A stretch of DNA of 64,000 bases from Baylisascaris procyonis (Eukaryota; Nematoda; Chromadorea; Rhabditida; Ascarididae), in NCBI GenBank assembly GCA_037389465.1, contig JAZARR010000230.1, forward strand, positions 3,948,501-4,012,500. Direction: 5' to 3'. The stretch's first letter is position 1. Every line of letters starts with the position of its first letter. The notes under the pieces are model-generated. The model saw only the letters and a list, made by a program, of their open reading frames with translations, was not told the DNA's origin and did not search any database. Shown in pieces: positions 1-9,926 of the stretch. The position numbers and the translations under genes were made by a program.

Positions 1-510
1 TGAAACATCATATTCATCGTCCAGCAAGCAAGAGCTTTTTGAAGAGTTCAGATATAAACTGACAGTATGATGCTGCTTTCTCTTAGCAGCATGAGGAAAA
101 GCGATACAAGAAATCAATCTCGTCCATCCACTTTACTGGATCGCTGATGTGCCTTGAGTGCAGTGCCCTCTCGCCATGAAAAATCTGTGAAGCAATGAAT
201 ATAACACAACATACCTGGAATGTCGCGAATAGCGAGTACATGCATGAAGGCTCATGCCGTCATGGCGACTCGCTGGCGCCGTTGAATAGCAAAAGACGGT
301 CAGCCGTCTCAGCGGCGCCAGCTAAGATGGACAGCCGATGCATCTGCACCGGAAACAATAAAAGGAAACATGGCCCAGAAAAAGAGGCGAGAGACCGAAT
401 CGGAAATGGTCAACGTAATGGAAGGCGGAGTTGAGCAAAGGGATATAAGCAGTCCAAGCTCAACTCCGTCATTCGCCTGCTAGCCAACGGCCACATAGTG
501 GCCTTCAACT
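1..510. other. Unassigned leading sequence
   Basis: I see no recognisable gene here. One 79-codon open frame (195-434, plus) is rich in basic and polar residues and resembles nothing I know. The stretch leads into the 27-bp minisatellite. Nothing else can be supported. Confidence 0.5.
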
Positions 511-672
511 GTGCTTCGCCTTCGGTCACCTTCAACAGTGCTTCGCCTTCGGTCGCCTTCAACAGCGCTTCGCCTTCGGTCACCTTCAACAGTGCTTCGC
601 CTTCGGTCGCCTTCAACAGTGCTTCGCCTTCGGTCGCCTTCAACAGTGCCTCGCCCTCGTTCGCCTGCCACT
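511..672. repeat. 27-bp minisatellite, six copies
   Basis: Six head-to-tail copies of a 27-base unit beginning GTGCTTCGCCTTCGGTC start at 511, 538, 565, 592, 619 and 646; the last is the most diverged. Units differ mainly by an A/G change (GTCACC versus GTCGCC). Because 27 is a multiple of three, every frame that lacks a stop stays open through the array, so both strands show repetitive open frames (for example a 9-residue ASPSVTFNS period on plus). These look like consequences of the repeat, not evidence of a gene. Confidence 0.9.
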
Positions 673-3383
673 GCCTCGCTTTCGTTCTACCCTGCTTCCA
701 CTTCAGCGGTAAATCTACTGAACGTAAGTATTTCGTAATCCTTTCAAAATACCTAGCCCAGCTCGTTCAGTACATGGAATACATGAAACAGGGAGAACAA
801 AAAAGCAACGAGAGTAAAGCATAACCAAAGAGTAATAAACGCACTGGAACAGAGAACAACTATAAGTGGTCAGCAAAATGGCATCAAACATGTAATGAAA
901 TATACAAAAATCATAAGATAAGAAGATCAAGTGTAGGCCTTCGGCAGTAAATCCATATCTAGGTACCGGCAGGGTGAACAACCATAAAACTGAATAACAT
1001 TTTTCAACGACAACCCTTACTTAACAGGATCCCAGTTGGAACCGAACCATGATAGCCGAAAGAACCACGAACCATGATAGCTCAATTGGAGCCGTATCGA
1101 CGAAATAGTAACGAATTCAAAAGACCACCGAAGACCGAACGAGTGCAAACCATTATTATCAAATCAATGCAAATCAACAGCGATATCAGGATCAATTAAG
1201 AAACCTCTATCAGAGGAGATTTCGCCACCCGCAAAGGAAGCCACTAAACAGCCATCAAATGATTGTCTTCAACCAGTCTATAAACGGGAAAGGTGGCAGA
1301 GGCACATAGTCGCCATTCACAGAGCAGATACAAGCACACAGCCACACATTTAATAGCCGCCTATCAAAATATCATTCAATCCGAATGCAGGACTGCATGC
1401 ATATCTCATGCCACGCATCGGCATCAGCCGAATAGGCATACTTGGGAATACGACCACTTTACTCATGTGCTCCTTACATCAAGGCTGTTATGATCAGACC
1501 CGCACTACGCGAAAAGATCTACTTCTTTGTGGGGGAACTATAAATAAGCAGAGATAAATCAAAAGTTTCCACGTTAAGCGTTGAGATATTCTCGCGCTCA
1601 TCTACCATTATATTGTTTCAAAGGGTATTGCAGCCACACGGTCTCTTGTAAACGTCCAAAATGTCCGATCAATAATAATTACTCCTTCGCAGACTACCGA
1701 TTCAAAACTTTGAAATGAAGCAAATATTTAGGGATTTCGCAACAGCAAATCTCGTCAACACAACCGTGCAGACTATAGGACAGAACTAGTCAAAAGCCGC
1801 CTAACGAAAGGATCCAAGTGAAGTCGATAGCCTACGATTTAATAAACTTGGTCTTGGTTAATAATCGATCACCAAACGGATATCTCCAACCTTACTGCAG
1901 TTCATTGCGGTCTTTCGAGTGCGAAGGGGTCAATTTGGGCGTGCTGATTGCGCATCCAGCATAGAATCCGATGATGTTATGTGCTCTTTCGCTATCAACA
2001 ATACTGCTTACCCGCATATGGCACTTGATGTCGCATGGAATTCAAAAAAAAAAAAAAATGGCATGAAACAAATAAACTTGCAGTCCGCTGCCATTTTCAT
2101 TTCAAAACGTACACTTGAGTGGCAAGTTGGTTTCTCTTCTATGATAGCAATAGAGTAACAAAGAATTTATTCAAATGCGCTCGTTTGCTTTTTTCTCACT
2201 TCCAACATTCTTTACCTGTTTCTTCCTGTTTCGTTCTAATCCTCTGATTCAGCAGGTACATTCAGTGATAGCGGCATCATCGAGGCTAATGAATGGGATT
2301 GAGTGATAAGCGAGTGGAGACCGTTGGCACGTGGTGTTCGAAAATGGTGCAAGAATCTCAAGCAATTCAGCGTTTCCACATACTTCTCAGTTTTTTTTAT
2401 GAGGAAGTTCTCTATGTTAGGGGGTGATTTAAAAAAAAAAGTGGAAAAGTTTCCAGTTAGTCATTATTCACAGCTTTCTCAACATACCTTATTTCATTTT
2501 TCTGTAGGTATTTTGCGTGGCTTCGTATTTTTATAGTCGCATGGGGCATCTTTTGCTGCTTGAGAGATCTCAAGCGTATCCATTGCAGGAAATTTGTGAA
2601 GTTGCTAAGATGCCTGTTGATTAGCGGGAGTTGATTAGATTATTTGCATTGCGAAAATTTTAAAGAGTATTGTGACTGAATCGAGTCATATCTTAAGTAT
2701 TGAAGAAGCTGTATAGTTGCCTAAAATGCACGTCGACAATCTCGCACATCCTTACGCATATAAAGGCAAAAGACAAACAATTGGGTATTGCAGAGTTAAT
2801 TACCTGAGTGTTCTGTTGATAAAAATGAGCTTATATGCTAATCAGTAGAATTCGTATCAATTTTGTTCGTTGATGGAGTTCATTAATAGAGAATAGGTAA
2901 ATTTGTCATCAAGATACGACGATGGGAACTCGTTTAATGACTAATAAAAACTTCTACGAGAAAAAAAGAAGAAAAAAATGGCAACTTCTTGAAAAATACA
3001 CTCGAGGATAATTAATCAAAAGGCGAACAATTTTGCTGCTGGTCGGGATGAAAATGAGGCGAAAGCTATGCCATCGATCGTCGTTATTTATGAGATAATA
3101 TGCTTTGCGCCAATTACATGAACACATTGTATATGGTAACTGCCGTTTCAGGTATTCAAGAATCATAAGCAGCATTTTAACAACCATACGACCCAATTCG
3201 TCCTTCCAATGGGCTATTGCCTTGAGCGCTTTCCCCTTTTCAAGCAACTTCTTTGCTGAGATGAACTCAATTATTCCCGTTCTTACTGCAAGTGCGCTTT
3301 TTATAAACAAACCATGGCGAAAAATTCTTTCGATTCTTACCCCCCCCCCTCTCCGAAATCCAATTTATACTCATTGAGGAATT
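673..3383. other. Repeat-flanking sequence without recognisable genes
   Basis: About 2.7 kb with only short, unrecognised open frames, such as 715-981 minus, 2303-2536 plus and 2954-3310 minus. The last lies just downstream of the Helitron helicase fragment on the same strand but shows no helicase motif. A piece near 2171-2235 resembles sequence near 11877-11940 (GCGCTCGTTT followed by T-rich DNA, then TTCCAACA), suggesting an old dispersed repeat. Nothing more can be supported. Confidence 0.45.
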
Positions 3384-3850
3384 TCAGAAATCCAAGAAAT
3401 TATGCGACCTCAAACTGTTGCAGATCGTCACCGCGACTGCGTCGTCGTTGCTGCCATCCTCGACGATCGGCAACATTTGCCGCCAATCGCCTCCGAGCAG
3501 CATCACTTGACCTCCGAACGGCACCGATTTTTGTGCACCGACAGCGATATCGCGCAGCAACCTCTCGACCGCCTCCAGCGCATACCGCTTTTGCGTGCAC
3601 GCTCCGTCCCACACGATTAGTTTCGCTCTCCTGATCGTCTCCACCTCATCGCTGTCCGCCTTCGTCGTTGATACGCTGTCGTGTTGCACCTGGGACGGAA
3701 GCCTGAAACGACTGTGAACAGTCGTTCCATTAATCAACAACGTCGCAGCAATCCCTATGAACGCCACCGCTATGGTAGCGTCGCCACGCAGCCGGAGATG
3801 AGATTGTAAACGTGAGTCTTTCCGCTCCCACCCGCCCCTTGCAGGAAAAA
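3384..3850 (-). pseudogene. Pif1-type helicase domain of Helitron, broken
   Basis: On the minus strand 3838-3815 encodes GAGGSGKT, a clean Walker A (P-loop). About 15 codons later a one-base frameshift near 3780 switches to a frame that reads FIGIAATLLINGTTVHSRF, then VWDGACTQKRYALEAVERLL, then PFGGQVMLLGGDWRQMLPIV. These are the hallmark blocks of Helitron/Pif1 helicases. The Walker B block normally reads WDEA; here it is WDGA, so the catalytic acid is lost. The frame stops at 3384 before the later helicase motifs. In an intact element this domain would unwind DNA during rolling-circle transposition. Confidence 0.88.
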
Positions 3851-3898
3851 AGTAACTTTGAGCAGTAGCTGATGCTAAGTTGGTCTTGTAGATAGCAT

Positions 3899-4685
3899 CT
3901 AGAATGCGATCAACACTGCTCGTTGACCCACGTTCAATTCCCCATACGTCCGTTCAACCTGCATGCGCTCTTCGGCGGCGCTAAGACTATTCCGCTCTAG
4001 GTCTTCATTATCATCGGGCTCAGGTGAGTCCTCAAAAGGAATCCTATATGAGCGGAGGTCCTGAGCTGCAGCGTTCAAGATTCGCTGGATATGTCGAAGG
4101 GCCCCGCTCCATTTCCTCAGTGGTTCGATGAGGGTCACGGTCGACCATTTGCAGCTTGAATAGCTGCCACAATCGCGGTACGTCCTGAATCGCGCCAAAG
4201 GAGATCATGGCAGCGAAGGATTGTCGAACATGGCGCGGCATGCGGTAGGCGCAGACTTCCGCCAACGAAACCTTTCATACCGTGTAGGCGACAGAGAGCC
4301 CAAGCGCAACGCAAGCCCCGAAGAGCGACAGGTAGGTGTGGCCGCAGACCATCAGCGCATCTTCGAAACATTGCGGCTCTTTAACGTATTTTAACAACAT
4401 GCGAAGGCAAAATTCCTCGATGAGACGTGCCTTAACAGTGTAAATACGCGAGAGGATCTTGTTCTTTCGAAAACGTTGCATCCACGTGTAGTTCTTTTCG
4501 TCCCAGCGATAATGCTTGGGGATATCGAGATACGTATATTGGCGAGCCGTTGGGTCAGTCGTGTTCAACTCGAAGAATGCTTCGATTGACTGCGCCTCAA
4601 TCGAGACCGCTCCAGGGTGCCCGCCTCTTTGTCCTCCACGAAACAGACGTTCTTTTACCGGGCAGATGGAAGTTGAGACGAACAA
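3899..4685 (-). pseudogene. Helitron Rep-helicase linker region, broken
   Basis: Minus-strand pieces in three frames match the conserved stretch between Rep and helicase. The segment within 4275-4685 reads SIEAFFELNTTDPTARQYTY, then YRWDEKNYTWMQRF, then RLIEEFCLRMLL and CFEDALMV. Segments at 4044-4265 and 3899-4198 continue with RQSFAAMISFGAIQDVPRLW and a predicted helical tail. The order and spacing fit the region in which Helitron proteins carry a conserved LTAFFELC-like block. Frame changes and a stop show that it is not expressed as one protein. It joins the Rep fragments above it and the P-loop below it. Confidence 0.8.
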
Positions 4686-4689
4686 TTAA

Positions 4690-6360
4690 GTGGCTGATGC
4701 GGTGCATCAGATAGCCGCAATCGCGATAAACCGCCTCTGGGGCAGTCACTATACGCATGCGCCTCGCCCAACTTACCTCATCGTAATCCACAACCTCCCC
4801 GGCGATTTCCATTGGTCCATCGTTCCTCGTCTCCTCCGGCAGGTCTTCGAAACGCACTTGTACGCCGACCACGTTACTCTCGGCCGCCTCTTCTTGATCC
4901 TCGTTTGCAGTCGGGGCGTCCAAGTTGGTGTTGTCGTCCATTTCGTCGATCTGCTGTTGCCTGAAACTAGCATCGTCGTCGGCCTCCCCTGGAGGTTCCG
5001 TGGCAGGACTATCATTATTTCCTACGCGGACATCAATATCTTCTGTTACACCATCGCCGTTGCGCTTCGTCATCATTTGCATTACAGCGCAATCATACCC
5101 TTTAAATACATACTTAAAAATATACTTAACGCACTCAATTGACGCGCAATGCTCAATATTTATATGGGTGTGAAATTTTAAAAAAAATATATATTGGATA
5201 GGGCACGACGTCGTGATTGGTAACAACCGTTTTGCCGTCCTCAAGGACTTGCTCTGTGCCATCATTCGATCTTTTGAGTAATGCGTAACCATTAGCTGCC
5301 AGGCTGACGTGTTCATTAAATGGTTTTGAAATCCCTCTGAGCAGAGTCCCTCCTTGTTTGGGCACGGGAAGTTGCCATCCGGCATGGGCAATGGATCATG
5401 TGCGATAACACAAGCTGGCGCAATTCCCTCTTGCTTCCCGCGTCTTCTTTACCTTCCGCCGGCAATGGAGGTATATGCCCCTGAATGACATCATCGATGT
5501 CCTCAGGTGCCAATACCTGGTCGGATCGGTCGACGCAGATATGTGGCAACCCTTTTTTTTGAAATTCCGTGTTGAAGGCGAACCCTACTACCTTCCCCAG
5601 AACTTCCTTCTTGAGAAGGTCGTTCAGAAATTCCGAAAAGTATTGGTGAAAGACCCGCGCCACAAGCATCGGTTGGTCAACGCACCGCTCCCCCATCCGT
5701 AACATTCCGTTTATTTCCGGCTAATTGGGGTTTGCCGTAAAAGTTATGAAGTAGTTTGGCCGGCCAACACCCGCTACCAAGGTGGCACTGTCCTCAAAGC
5801 ACCGCTGCATGTTTCGAGGACTACCAAGATATGATGCGGGGAGGATGACTACTTTCCCAATTGTCCAACCCTTTTTGGCGAAATGTCCGTCAACTACTTT
5901 CTTGAACAGGTCAGACGCTTCGCCGCACCTTATGCTTCTCCACGTGTTGGATAACCATTGTAGCCTTTCGGATTCCGTGCACATGTGACTATAAACCACG
6001 AACTGCTGCGCCAATCGCCGTGCAGCCCACAACTAGTGAGGAGTGTCGGACGCACGATAAACGTAGTGGAACAGCATAAGCTCGCGTTGCGAGACGAACT
6101 TCCTCGCTTTGGATCCGTCGTCCGTTCCCTTATTGCCATCCACGCCCTCGTCGTCGTCGCTCGCGTTCGCTCGCCTCGGTCCTTTGCGCATCTCCGATGC
6201 GGCTACAGGAATTGTGCGCGTATAGAAAAATCATACAAATCATTCCTTAATTTCGGTTGGGACATCAGTGGCACGTTCACCCTACCCCACTGCAAAAAAG
6301 AAGTGCTTCTTTGGCAAAGTGAAGGGCGGCACACTTGGGGCAGGCCTTCTCATAGATAGA
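4690..6360 (-). pseudogene. Helitron Rep (HUH nuclease-like) region, broken
   Basis: Minus-strand pieces are in order. A Cys-rich block CPKCAALHFAKEALLFC lies near 6342. The Helitron-like N domain at 5721-6090 contains LAQQFVVYSHM, ILPASYLGSPRNMQRCFED and YFITFTANPN. Next come VARVFHQYFSEFLNDLLK and EFQKKGLPH (5316-5705). The stretch at 5130-5092 reads VKYIFKYVFKGYD, the tyrosine-containing region of Rep. Intact Helitrons have a His-x-His pair after GLP; here only GLPHIC is read, so the metal-binding pair is damaged. A roughly 97-residue acidic insertion (4783-5073) separates KGYD from the DEVSWARRM block. Several frameshifts make this a pseudogene. Confidence 0.85.
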
Positions 6361-6433
6361 ATGATGGCGGCAGTTAAGCCCTTGAAGCAGTGGGGCAGTT
6401 ATAGCATTGAAAATTTTGAGACGAAAACGGTTA

Positions 6434-7251
6434 CTATCGAAACTTCGTTTGTGGGTCGGCCGGTAGTGCGGTGAAGCATGCAATTACACCCCAACTACTA
6501 CCATCAACCTGCCGTACCACATCTCTACTGTTCACAGATGTAAAAGCGACGCCTGGGTGCAAGACGTCTAACATACCTGATATCGCCGCTCTCGTTTCAT
6601 CTGAAACAGGATTGAGGAGCGAGTCATAATATTCCAAAATCCTACTGCTCCTACGGTAGACGCCCATAACCTGACGATTGGGTAAAATTATGGGGACTAA
6701 AACTACTTCGCAATCTTCAATATAGTTACTTATATAATATCTAACATACCTATACGGAGCGATCACCTTCACATTCGCCAAACTCAACATCCAAATAAAG
6801 ATTAGGACAATAATAACGCGCGTAGCAGCCGCAGATGCTATCGCTTGTAAATATGAATATATTGTTTGGGTGTCTAGCCAACCTAGGGGATTGAGAAGGT
6901 CGCGCAGAGAAGCCTCTCCAAGCTCGGAGCCGACGATCGCCTGAATTAGTGCAAGGTTTCCTGCGATCTCATCGGACAAACCATTATTAGCGCGCATGGC
7001 CGCCGGATGGGGGTGTAACAAAGGAAAGTTCCGTAGACCATCACAGATACCATCCGTCGTATCGGTGGCCTTTGTGGCAATCTAAAATCTTTGTCTGCGA
7101 TCAGTTCGTCGCTGCGCCCGGCTCCGTCCAGATCGGCGGTGATTTTCCTACCTAGCGCACGCTGCTCGCTTCGTACGCTATCTACGCTAGGCACATCTTC
7201 AACGTTTTCATCCGCATTGCGCTTTTCTGCCTCTTTTTTGGCTGTATCCAT
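6434..7251 (-). pseudogene. Ulp1/C48 cysteine protease-like segment, probably inactive
   Basis: The minus-strand frame 7021-6434 (195 codons) follows a Ulp1-like pattern: a LGWLDTQTIYSYLQAIA block, then VVLVPIILPNRQVMGV, SRILEYYDSLL and QVDGSSWGVIACFTA. In active C48 proteases the second block ends in His-Trp, an Asp follows, and the last block has DGxxCGV. Here those positions read Arg-Gln, Arg and Trp, so all three catalytic residues appear lost. An overlapping 101-codon frame (6946-7251) may hold its N-terminal part. It lies on the same strand and just upstream of the Helitron N-terminal block, so it may have been a second gene of, or a fusion with, that element. Similar proteases also occur in other DNA transposons, so the pairing is an inference. 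Confidence 0.6.
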
Positions 7252-7984
7252 TTTCTTCCTTTTTCAGCCTATCGCTTTTCCTTTTCACACGCGGCATAGC
7301 GATAAATCAAGTGAAAAAATCAACCACAAATAAACAATCAAAAAAAAGAAACTTACCGGGGTAGGTAGGCGAAACACAGAGGAAAAAACGCCAAGAAACG
7401 CGCTATTTAATATACGTACAATTCCAAACGGTACACAGAACAAAATTAAATTCACAGCAACCTGCAAAAAAACACAAGGAAATGGTAATTTACAAGCAAT
7501 ACAGCCAAAATGATCGATTTTAACACAAGAAATTTGCGCTATGTACAAAAAAAAAGAAAAAACTGCCAAGCGAACGCAGCAAAATACGCTTTTAGCCTTA
7601 CTTAACCTCTACCTCGCCTAGAATGACGACTGAGGCAGATTATAGGCTAAAAACACCGAAAAACCAGCGACCGAGACCTGTTCTAAGCAATTCCATTTCA
7701 AAATCCAAAAGTAATAAATCGCTATAGCTATCGCTGCGAAAAAGCGCACCGCCTCGCTACAACACTCCTCGTAACAAAGGCACAGAGGCAACTTTCACCA
7801 ATTATTTATAAGCACACGCTGCAAGTGCAGGTGTACCAATGCCATTTCATTAAATCGCAGCAGTATTTTTCATTATATCACACCAGCATTTCATTCCACT
7901 GAAGTATTTTTTTCGGGATTTTCTTGTCAGAAAGTGATTAACTGGTCTCGAATGTAGCGGACAGGCTGACAGGGAGGGGTTCGG
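7252..7984. other. Non-coding flank of Helitron/Ulp1 segment
   Basis: No convincing gene. The stretch holds purine-rich runs (AAAAAAAGAAA type) and one hydrophobic minus-strand open frame at 7285-7569 that looks like a compositional artefact. The 5' end of the minus-strand Helitron would be expected hereabouts, but I could not identify its terminus. Confidence 0.4.
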
Positions 7985-8400
7985 TCCAGAAATTTGCGGA
8001 TAACAGATTCAGCACTCACATTGGGCATAGTTTTTGAATAACTGATTCGGGTTATATTTCAGCCATAAATGGTCCGATTTCGATATGGTTTCGAATCTTA
8101 GACTCAGCGTAATAGGAGAAAAGTGAAAGTGACTGTGCAGTGCAGCGCAGACTGCCGCAGTACGCGCGCGCAGCATCGCCGCACGTGGTGCTACGCGCAG
8201 TATCACCTGTCGAGGAGGCTATCTCGGCTCCGGATGGGCGAATTTTGATACGGTTTTGAGTGGGTGGGTTCCCGTGAGGTGGGCGGTGGCGTGTTGCGTG
8301 CAAGGTGCGCCATGCAGCGCAGCCGCGCGCGCCGCCGCCGCACTCGCCCCCTACACGCCCCAATACATATCTCCGCTCCAAATGGACCAGTTTCGATGCT
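7985..8400. repeat. Degenerate ~150-160-bp GC-rich repeat, about 2.5 copies
   Basis: Three related blocks occur at about 8060 (TCAGCCATAAATGGTCCGAT), 8220 (TCGGCTCCGGATGGGCGAAT) and 8369 (TCCGCTCCAAATGGACCAGT), spaced 161 and 149 bases apart. Each of the first two is followed by a very GC-rich section with GCAGCGCAG and runs of CGCG or CGCCG. This looks like a short, diverged tandem repeat leading into the 51-bp array. The GC-rich open frames through it on both strands are not credible genes. Confidence 0.55.
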
Positions 8401-9066
8401 ATGCGGCGCTCGCAAAGACAGAAGGCGAAGAAATACACAACATACTCGCGCCTTTGGCGCACGCGAATACTGAAGACGAAACTCTTCACAAGAGACGCGC
8501 GCCTTCGGCGCTGCAAAGAGAAAAGACGAAGCTCTACAAAACGGACTCGCGCCTTCGGCGCTCGCAAACACAGAAGACGAAGCTAGGCACAAAGGGCATG
8601 CTCCTTCGGCGCTCGTAAAAACAGAAGACGAAGCTCTTCACAGCAGACCCGCGCCTTCGGCGCTGCAAAGACAGAAGATGGAGCTAGGCACAACGGGTAC
8701 GCTCCTTCGGTGCAGGCAAATACAGAAGAACGAACTCTTCACAAGGGACTCGCGCCTTCAGCGCTCGGAAGGACCGAAAAAGGAGCTCTACACAACAGTC
8801 CGCGCCCTTAGCGCTCGCAAATATAGAAGGCAAAGCTCTGCACAACAGACTCGCGCCTTCGGCACTCGCAAAGACAGGAGACGAAGTAGCATACAACAGA
8901 CTCGCACATTCAACGCTCGCAAACACAAAAGACGAAGCTTGCACAAATATCTCGCGCCTTCGGTTTTCGCAGAAACAGGAGACGAAGCTACACGCAACAG
9001 ACTCGCGCCCTCAGCGCCTGCAAGACAAAAGACGAAGTAATACACAATAGACTCGCGCCACATAGG
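8401..9066. repeat. 51-bp tandem array, about 13 copies (left arm)
   Basis: About thirteen diverged copies of a roughly 51-base unit. Each has ACTCGCGCCTTCGGCGCTCG, then CAAACACAGAAGACGAAGCT, then about ten variable bases ending in CACAACAG. Units vary by a few bases in length and sequence, so this is an old array. It abuts the Penelope-derived segment at about 9070, and the same unit recurs in reverse complement at 18557-18797 beside the matching segment. The array is therefore part of the large inverted repeat. Confidence 0.88.
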
Positions 9067-9394
9067 AAAGTCTGGCAATCAGAATCTGTAGCACATGCTG
9101 ATACCCGAAACCACATATACCCATCCATTCGATCTTTTCGACTCCTGCATTTCGTTTCAGCGCACGGAGCAGAACAACCGAAAAAAATTGTTTTATTTCT
9201 TCTATGTCGGATGTGGATTTTGTGCATTTTTGTCCTATTTATGTTTCAACTGATTGTGTGATAGTTTATATTTGTGGCCATATAACAAATCTAGTAGAAA
9301 CCGAATAATACTTTATGCTGACGTTTCGGCTGTTTGAACCATAATTGTAGCGCACTAAGTTGAAAATCATTATCTGAACATACCTTGTCACATT

Positions 9395-9824
9395 TCATAG
9401 AATTGTGATAGCTGTCGCTTTTATGCGAAGAAAAGAAAGGAAGAAAAAAGAAAAAGATGACTTCAAGGCTCGCGAGGAGGAAGGTTCGTGACGGTGAATA
9501 AGTCGACAGAGCCGTTGGTCGTTGATTGTATCGAGTTTATGAGGTGAGCTTCCCTGGTCATGCGGCTTGTGAGACTTTGCAGTGAGAAGTAATTTGAAAA
9601 CAATGTTAGCGTGAAGGTTGTGGAATTTGGTAACGTGCCTGGCCACTGAACATGTAGTGTGTGATCGCGATAGTGGTGAGGACATGCTTAGCATAAGATA
9701 TGTAATGTGCTCGTGCAGAAAACGGTCTTCCGCCGATATAGATGCATTCACATTGGCAGCAACGAACAGAATAAGCAACATCTTTCATGCACCAGTCACT
9801 TGGATTGTTAGTGCCTACTTCCAT
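9395..9824 (-). pseudogene. Penelope-like GIY-YIG endonuclease fragment (left arm)
   Basis: The minus-strand frame from 9824 reads KDVAYSVRCCQCECIYIGG followed by RPFSARAHY. This resembles the start of the GIY-YIG domain of Penelope-like elements: xDVVYxIxCxxC, then YIGE, then a GRPL-like block. Two residues after IG appear deleted, and the downstream part continues in another frame (9395-9781), so the copy is broken. In intact PLEs this nuclease nicks the target DNA to start reverse transcription. Here it faces away from the RT fragment at 9927-10450, although both domains normally lie on one strand. Confidence 0.72.
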
Positions 9825-9926
9825 CAGCTGTTAATTAGTATCTAACCTACCCTCGCCAACGCCAACGTCTGCTGCCCCGATGCAAAAAGCATGGCTTTAT
9901 CCCATGCTTGTAAATGTAAATGTAAA

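Larger units (their letters stand above)
3384..6483 (-). mobile_element. Degenerate Helitron rolling-circle transposon
   Basis: Read on the minus strand from about 6483 down to 3384, consecutive fragments follow the order of a Helitron RepHel protein. They are a Cys-rich start, the Helitron-like N domain, the Rep region, the conserved linker (about 3899-4685) and a Pif1-type helicase with its Walker A motif. The order is right but the reading frame changes several times and catalytic residues are altered, so this copy is dead. The helicase stops at 3384 after its early motifs, so the C-terminal half is missing. I could not place the TC start or the CTRR end with hairpin. Helitrons replicate by rolling circle and often carry extra genes; a Ulp1-like segment lies immediately upstream. 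Confidence 0.87.

Noticed and set aside
511..672. Regular repeats considered as a CRISPR array
   Set aside because: Units are directly adjacent with no unique spacers, and the DNA is eukaryotic.
2954..3310. 118-codon minus-strand frame downstream of the Helitron helicase
   Set aside because: Tested as the missing helicase C-terminus, but no later helicase motif is present.
8052..9078. Several open frames of 70-170 codons on both strands through the GC-rich repeat and 51-bp array
   Set aside because: They arise from low stop-codon density in GC-rich tandem repeats, overlap in many frames and show no domain.
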